DNA of 8,558 nt, from contig CALCQT010000203.1 of the NCBI GenBank assembly GCA_937894825.1, positions 1 to 8,558 of the forward strand. The letters are read 5' to 3'. The notes beneath the pieces are model-generated. The model was not told where the DNA came from, did no database searches, and was given only the letters and a program-made list of their open reading frames with translations. Of this stretch, positions 5,866 to 8,558 are shown piece by piece (within the stretch, counting starts at the first letter, position 1; each line of letters begins with the position of its first letter). The stretch comes from an uncultured Anaerolineaceae bacterium. Its GTDB lineage: Bacteria > Chloroflexota > Anaerolineae > Anaerolineales > Anaerolineaceae. Both the position numbers and the translations under genes were made by a program.

Positions 5866-6861
5866 ATGAAAAAAACCGTATTATTTGCTTTGGCCATTCT
5901 GATGGTTTCTTTGTTGGCTGTTGGTTCTGTCTCGGCACAGGATCTTGCTGGGAAGAAAATCGCCTTTGGTTATCAGGACCTTGAGACCGAATTTTGGGTT
6001 GCCGGTCATAAAGCGATTATTGAGTCCCTGACCGAAGCGGGCATTGAAGTGTTGGAATACAACGCGAATGAAGACGCCAATAAGCAGCTGGAGCAGGTCC
6101 GTGATGCAATTGCCGCCGGTGTTGACGGTGTGCTGATCATTCCGCAGGATGGTGACTCAGCGGTCACGATCGCGAAAGAATGTAACAAAGCCGGTGTGCC
6201 GATTGCGATTTTCAATCGTCCCCCTTCCAGCGAAGACGCGAACAACCTGGTGATCGTTGCTGATAACAAAGCAATCGCTGAAGAGACCGTGGACTACATG
6301 GTTTCTGAAGCTCAGAAAAAATTTGAAGCCACCGGCAACAAACTGACCCCGTTGATCATTGTTGGTGATCTTGGTGATCCGAATGCCGTCTACCGTAAAG
6401 AAGGTTTTTACGCCGCTGTCGAAAAAGCCCCGGAACTCTTCAATCCCGTGATCGAAGTCGATTCCAAGTGGGATGCTGACGTGACACTGACGAACCTGAC
6501 TGCGGCCGTGCAGGCGAATCCGGAAGTTGATTTCCTGTTCACCAGCTCTGATTTCCTTTTCCCGGTCATCCAGGCTGTTCTTGAACCGCTCGGAAAATGG
6601 CAGAAGGTCGGACATGAAGACCATGTGATCATGGGTGGGCTGGATGGTGACAAATCGGCCGGTATCCTGATCGATGAAGGCTGGATTGACGGCACCGGTG
6701 TGCAGGACCTGTACTATGAAGCCGATACCATTTTGGCCGCATTGTTGGACGCGATCCTCGCGGGTGAAACAGAACCGAATGAATGGCTGGCTGATCCCGG
6801 TTTTGCACTGACCCAGGGTAATCTGGCGGAACGCCATGACGACATGTGGGGCAATAAATAA
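5866..6861 (+). CDS. Sugar ABC transporter substrate-binding protein (RbsB-like, periplasmic binding protein type I)
   Basis: The 331-residue product captures a sugar outside the cytoplasmic membrane and delivers it to the permease. A Sec signal peptide is clear: MKK, a hydrophobic core (4-20) and VSA before a likely cleavage between residues 24 and 25. No lipobox cysteine exists; the only Cys is residue 106. The mature protein has the two-lobe RbsB/XylF pattern: an opening KIAFGYQDLETEFW, then the NANEDANKQLEQV region, GVDGVLIIPQD (85-95), FNRPP (117-121), GDLGDPNAVYRKEGF (168-181) and GGLDGDKSAG (257-266). Family knowledge places sugar contacts at FNR, Arg177 and Asp260. AGGAGG (5854-5859) 6 nt before ATG fixes the start; an in-frame ATG at 5812 would add 18 residues ahead of the signal peptide. 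It is first in the operon and followed by a structured 225-nt spacer. The ligand is unknown. Confidence 0.93.
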   Translation: MKKTVLFALAILMVSLLAVGSVSAQDLAGKKIAFGYQDLETEFWVAGHKAIIESLTEAGIEVLEYNANEDANKQLEQVRDAIAAGVDGVLIIPQDGDSAVTIAKECNKAGVPIAIFNRPPSSEDANNLVIVADNKAIAEETVDYMVSEAQKKFEATGNKLTPLIIVGDLGDPNAVYRKEGFYAAVEKAPELFNPVIEVDSKWDADVTLTNLTAAVQANPEVDFLFTSSDFLFPVIQAVLEPLGKWQKVGHEDHVIMGGLDGDKSAGILIDEGWIDGTGVQDLYYEADTILAALLDAILAGETEPNEWLADPGFALTQGNLAERHDDMWGNK

Positions 6862-6879
6862 TCTTTCGTCATAAATGAA

Positions 6880-6976
6880 AAGAGAGGATATCTAAAAACA
6901 ATGGTTGTCCCAACGGCTGCAGGAGAGAGAAATTTCTTGAATCACCGTAAACCATTTTCCACAGATATCCTCTTTT
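6880..6976 (+). ncRNA. Long intra-operon hairpin 1 (candidate attenuator or mRNA-stabilising element)
   Basis: Bases 6880-6893 pair with 6963-6976 over 14 positions, including GAGGATATCT with AGATATCCTC and one G-U pair (6882/6974). After an internal loop, a second 7-bp helix forms between 6900-6906 (AATGGTT) and 6950-6956 (AACCATT). The remaining loop holds a palindrome AGAAATTTCT (6928-6937). The 3' arm runs into a pyrimidine-rich TTTTCTT (6973-6979), so weak termination is possible. It lies 18 nt past the binding-protein stop, where such structures often give the binding protein higher expression than the membrane parts. The function is inferred. Confidence 0.5.
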
Positions 6977-6990
6977 CTTAAAGGACCTGT

Positions 6991-7050
6991 TTCGAAGAGT
7001 GCGGTTTGTGAATCTATGTTGCAAGTCTTTTGTGAACCGCGTTTTTCGAA
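6991..7050 (+). ncRNA. Long intra-operon hairpin 2
   Basis: Bases 6991-7006 (TTCGAAGAGTGCGGTT) pair with 7035-7050 (AACCGCGTTTTTCGAA) over 16 consecutive positions, 13 Watson-Crick and 3 G-U, closing a 28-nt loop. The G-U pairs form only in the plus-strand RNA and would be A-C mismatches on the other strand, pointing to an RNA structure in the operon transcript. A direct repeat TTTGTGAA occurs at 7005-7012 and 7029-7036. The hairpin ends 36 nt before the permease start codon. No U-tract follows, so it is not an obvious terminator. Confidence 0.48.
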
Positions 7051-7086
7051 GACAGAAAGATGCCCGCTAACTTGAAGGAATGCAAA

Positions 7087-8205
7087 ATGCAAAAATTGAA
7101 GAAGAATAAGCTTTCTCAGATTCTTGAAAAACTATTGCTGTCCGATTATTTTGTCCTTTATCTAAGTATTGTTTGTTTCCTGATTCTTTGGCTGTTTATT
7201 CCGGTTTTAGGTTCTCAAAGGAACATTGAAAACATATTTTCGAATATGTGGCCTTTACTGGCAATTGCAATCGGTCAGATGTTTGTTCTGCTGATCGGCG
7301 GGATTGATCTTTCTCAGGTTGGTCTGATCGGATTTCTGAGTGTGATCGGCAGTGCGGTCGTCTGCAGAAAATTGAACCCCAATGTTTTTTCCAACAGCCC
7401 GCTTTGGGGAAAGGTGCTATTTGAAAATGGATCGGGGATTGAAAGCATTCCGCTTTCCATAGCTCTCTCGATCCTGATCATGTTATTGTTTGCAGTTTTG
7501 ATCGGACTCCTCAACGGATTGCTGATCTCAAAATTCAAAATGCCAAATTTCATGGTGACGCTCGTGTTTCAGATGTTATTGAGCGCGGTCGCCATCTTCC
7601 TGACGGCTTCGGAGAATATCACCGGCTTGCCGGACGCGTATATTACGATCGGCAATGATAACGTTTTCTCGGTTTTCAGCATCGGAAGTTTTATCGTCAT
7701 CGCACAATGTATCGCCGCGCATTTTATTCTCAGCAAAACAAAACTGGGAAAATGGATTTATGCCGTTGGCATGAACCCCAAGGCCAGCCGGATCTCCGGC
7801 ATTCCGAATGACAAAATTGTAATTTTTGTTTACATAGCCATCGCTTTCAGTACTGCGATCGGGACCCTGCTTTACACGACGCGTATGATGGCCGGACGGC
7901 CCACGCTCGGGGCAACCATCCTGATGGATATCATCGGTGCGACGGTGATTGGCGGAACAAGTATGTATGGCGGCAAAGGAAAAGTCACCGGCACGATCTT
8001 TGGTGTGCTGTTCTTTGTTTTACTGGGAAATGTTTTGAACCATATGCGGCTGAATTATGCCACGATCAATATTGTGAAAGGCGCTGCAATCATGGTCGCT
8101 GCCTATATCGATGTCACCCGGATGAAACTTTCTAAAAATATCCTCATCGCGGATGACAAAAAGGAAGCAATTCATCATTTTCAAGAACATGAAAAGGAGG
8201 CATGA
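7087..8205 (+). CDS. Sugar ABC transporter permease (RbsC-like)
   Basis: The 372-residue product is a multi-spanning inner-membrane permease of the ribose/xylose/galactoside (BPD_transp_2) family. About ten hydrophobic segments can be picked out, near 21-41, 54-72, 77-95, 122-146, 154-174, 197-215, 244-264, 277-291, 300-318 and 328-342. Family motifs are present: GGIDLSQVG (71-79), VGMNPKASRISGI (227-239, the cytoplasmic loop that contacts the ATPase) and VIGGTSMYGGKGKVTGT (287-303). The start at 7087 follows AAGGAA (7075-7080) by 6 nt; the in-frame ATG at 7060 has no good ribosome-binding site and would add nine residues. The charged C-terminal tail after 344 is slightly long. The stop codon overlaps an ATG at 8202 and lies 5 nt before the preferred ATPase start, consistent with coupled translation. 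Length is somewhat above the usual 320-340. Confidence 0.93.
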   Translation: MQKLKKNKLSQILEKLLLSDYFVLYLSIVCFLILWLFIPVLGSQRNIENIFSNMWPLLAIAIGQMFVLLIGGIDLSQVGLIGFLSVIGSAVVCRKLNPNVFSNSPLWGKVLFENGSGIESIPLSIALSILIMLLFAVLIGLLNGLLISKFKMPNFMVTLVFQMLLSAVAIFLTASENITGLPDAYITIGNDNVFSVFSIGSFIVIAQCIAAHFILSKTKLGKWIYAVGMNPKASRISGIPNDKIVIFVYIAIAFSTAIGTLLYTTRMMAGRPTLGATILMDIIGATVIGGTSMYGGKGKVTGTIFGVLFFVLLGNVLNHMRLNYATINIVKGAAIMVAAYIDVTRMKLSKNILIADDKKEAIHHFQEHEKEA

Positions 8206-8210
8206 ACAAA

Positions 8211-8546
8211 ATGGCCGAGAATATTATTGAATTCAAAAACATCTCAAAAGCGTTTTATGGCGTTCACGCGCTATCCAATGTCTCTTTCAACATAAAAAAG
8301 GGCGAGATTATTGGACTTACCGGAGAAAATGGCGCCGGCAAGTCGACGCTCATGAATATTTTAGGCGGAGTTCATATTCCGGATGATGGTCAAATTCTGC
8401 TTCGGGGCAAGCCCTATCTGCCCAAAACCGCCCGGGACGCAACCAACGCCGGAATCGCATTCATTCATCAGGAATTGAACCTTTTCACAAATCTGACCAT
8501 TGCTGAAAATTTCTTCATTGATAAATATTCCTCCTATGTATCTTAA
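8211..8546 (+). CDS. Sugar ABC transporter ATP-binding protein (RbsA-like), prematurely truncated
   Basis: The N-terminus of an RbsA/XylG-type ATPase is unmistakable: NIIEFKNISKAFYGVHAL, Walker A GENGAGKST (38-46) and the Q-loop around Gln87 in FIHQELNLF, then LTIAENFFID. The frame ends at TAA (8544-8546) after 111 residues. Family members run to about 500 residues with two nucleotide-binding domains. The signature motif, Walker B, H-loop and whole second domain are missing, and only 12 bases remain in the window. As written it cannot hydrolyse ATP in the usual way. It is either a broken gene (nonsense change, frameshift or insertion) or a sequence error near the edge. ATG 8211 is favoured because AAGGAGG (8194-8200) is 10 nt away; for ATG 8202, which overlaps the permease stop, the spacing is only 1 nt. 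Confidence 0.85.
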   Translation: MAENIIEFKNISKAFYGVHALSNVSFNIKKGEIIGLTGENGAGKSTLMNILGGVHIPDDGQILLRGKPYLPKTARDATNAGIAFIHQELNLFTNLTIAENFFIDKYSSYVS

Positions 8547-8558
8547 GCCGCTTATCAT

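Noticed and set aside
5594..5938. Minus-strand 114-codon frame across the transporter promoter
   Set aside because: It is an aromatic-rich product of AT-rich DNA, overlaps promoters and the signal-peptide coding region, and has no known domain.
6157..6837. Minus-strand 226-codon frame opposite the binding protein gene
   Set aside because: It is a reverse-strand shadow of a well-supported gene with no domain of its own.
8549..8556. 8-mer CGCTTATC shared by both window ends (42-49 and 8549-8556), as a possible target duplication or circular overlap
   Set aside because: An 8-base match is expected by chance in a window of this size, and flanking bases do not match.
1..8558. tRNA, rRNA, CRISPR arrays, transposase genes
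   Set aside because: None were recognised on either strand; the short repeats present do not form spaced arrays.

Overview
The window is a bacterial carbohydrate uptake and catabolism locus of moderate GC content with AT-rich intergenic regions. I cannot assign the organism from sequence alone. The genes are of types common in anaerobic carbohydrate users. The solute-binding protein has a plain Sec signal peptide and no lipobox cysteine, which fits a Gram-negative-type (diderm) envelope better than a typical Firmicute, where such proteins are usually lipoproteins. Spirochaete-like or Chloroflexota-like origins are only guesses.

Left part (1-4900). A FucI/AraA-type sugar isomerase (minus strand, 1470-52) is divergent from a three-gene plus-strand unit: a degenerate M24 (creatinase/aminopeptidase P fold) protein, an RpiR-type HTH-SIS regulator, and a zinc-dependent medium-chain dehydrogenase. 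The unit starts at a near-consensus promoter (TTGACA-N17-TAAAAT, 1635-1663) and ends at a strong intrinsic terminator (4876-4900). The roughly 250-bp divergent region carries two inverted repeats placed as operators would be.

Middle (4899-5865). A short AraC-type regulator with a receiver-like N-terminal region runs on the minus strand. It converges on the dehydrogenase and diverges from the transporter operon. Its promoter abuts five tandem ATCT tetranucleotides. The 310-bp divergent region also holds the transporter promoter (TTTACA-N17-TAAAAT, 5771-5799) with an inverted repeat just downstream.

Right part (5866-8558). This is an RbsB/RbsC/RbsA-type ABC sugar transporter: solute-binding protein, permease, then an ATPase whose frame stops after about 111 residues, before the signature motif, Walker B and the second nucleotide-binding domain. 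Between the binding protein and the permease is a 225-nt spacer with two long imperfect RNA hairpins, the most unusual structure in the window.

Inferred working model: the transporter imports a monosaccharide or related polyol, and the isomerase and dehydrogenase interconvert it or its derivatives. The RpiR protein (probably sensing a sugar phosphate) and the AraC-type protein would control the two halves. The substrate is not determined. No tRNA, rRNA, CRISPR array or recognisable mobile element was seen.
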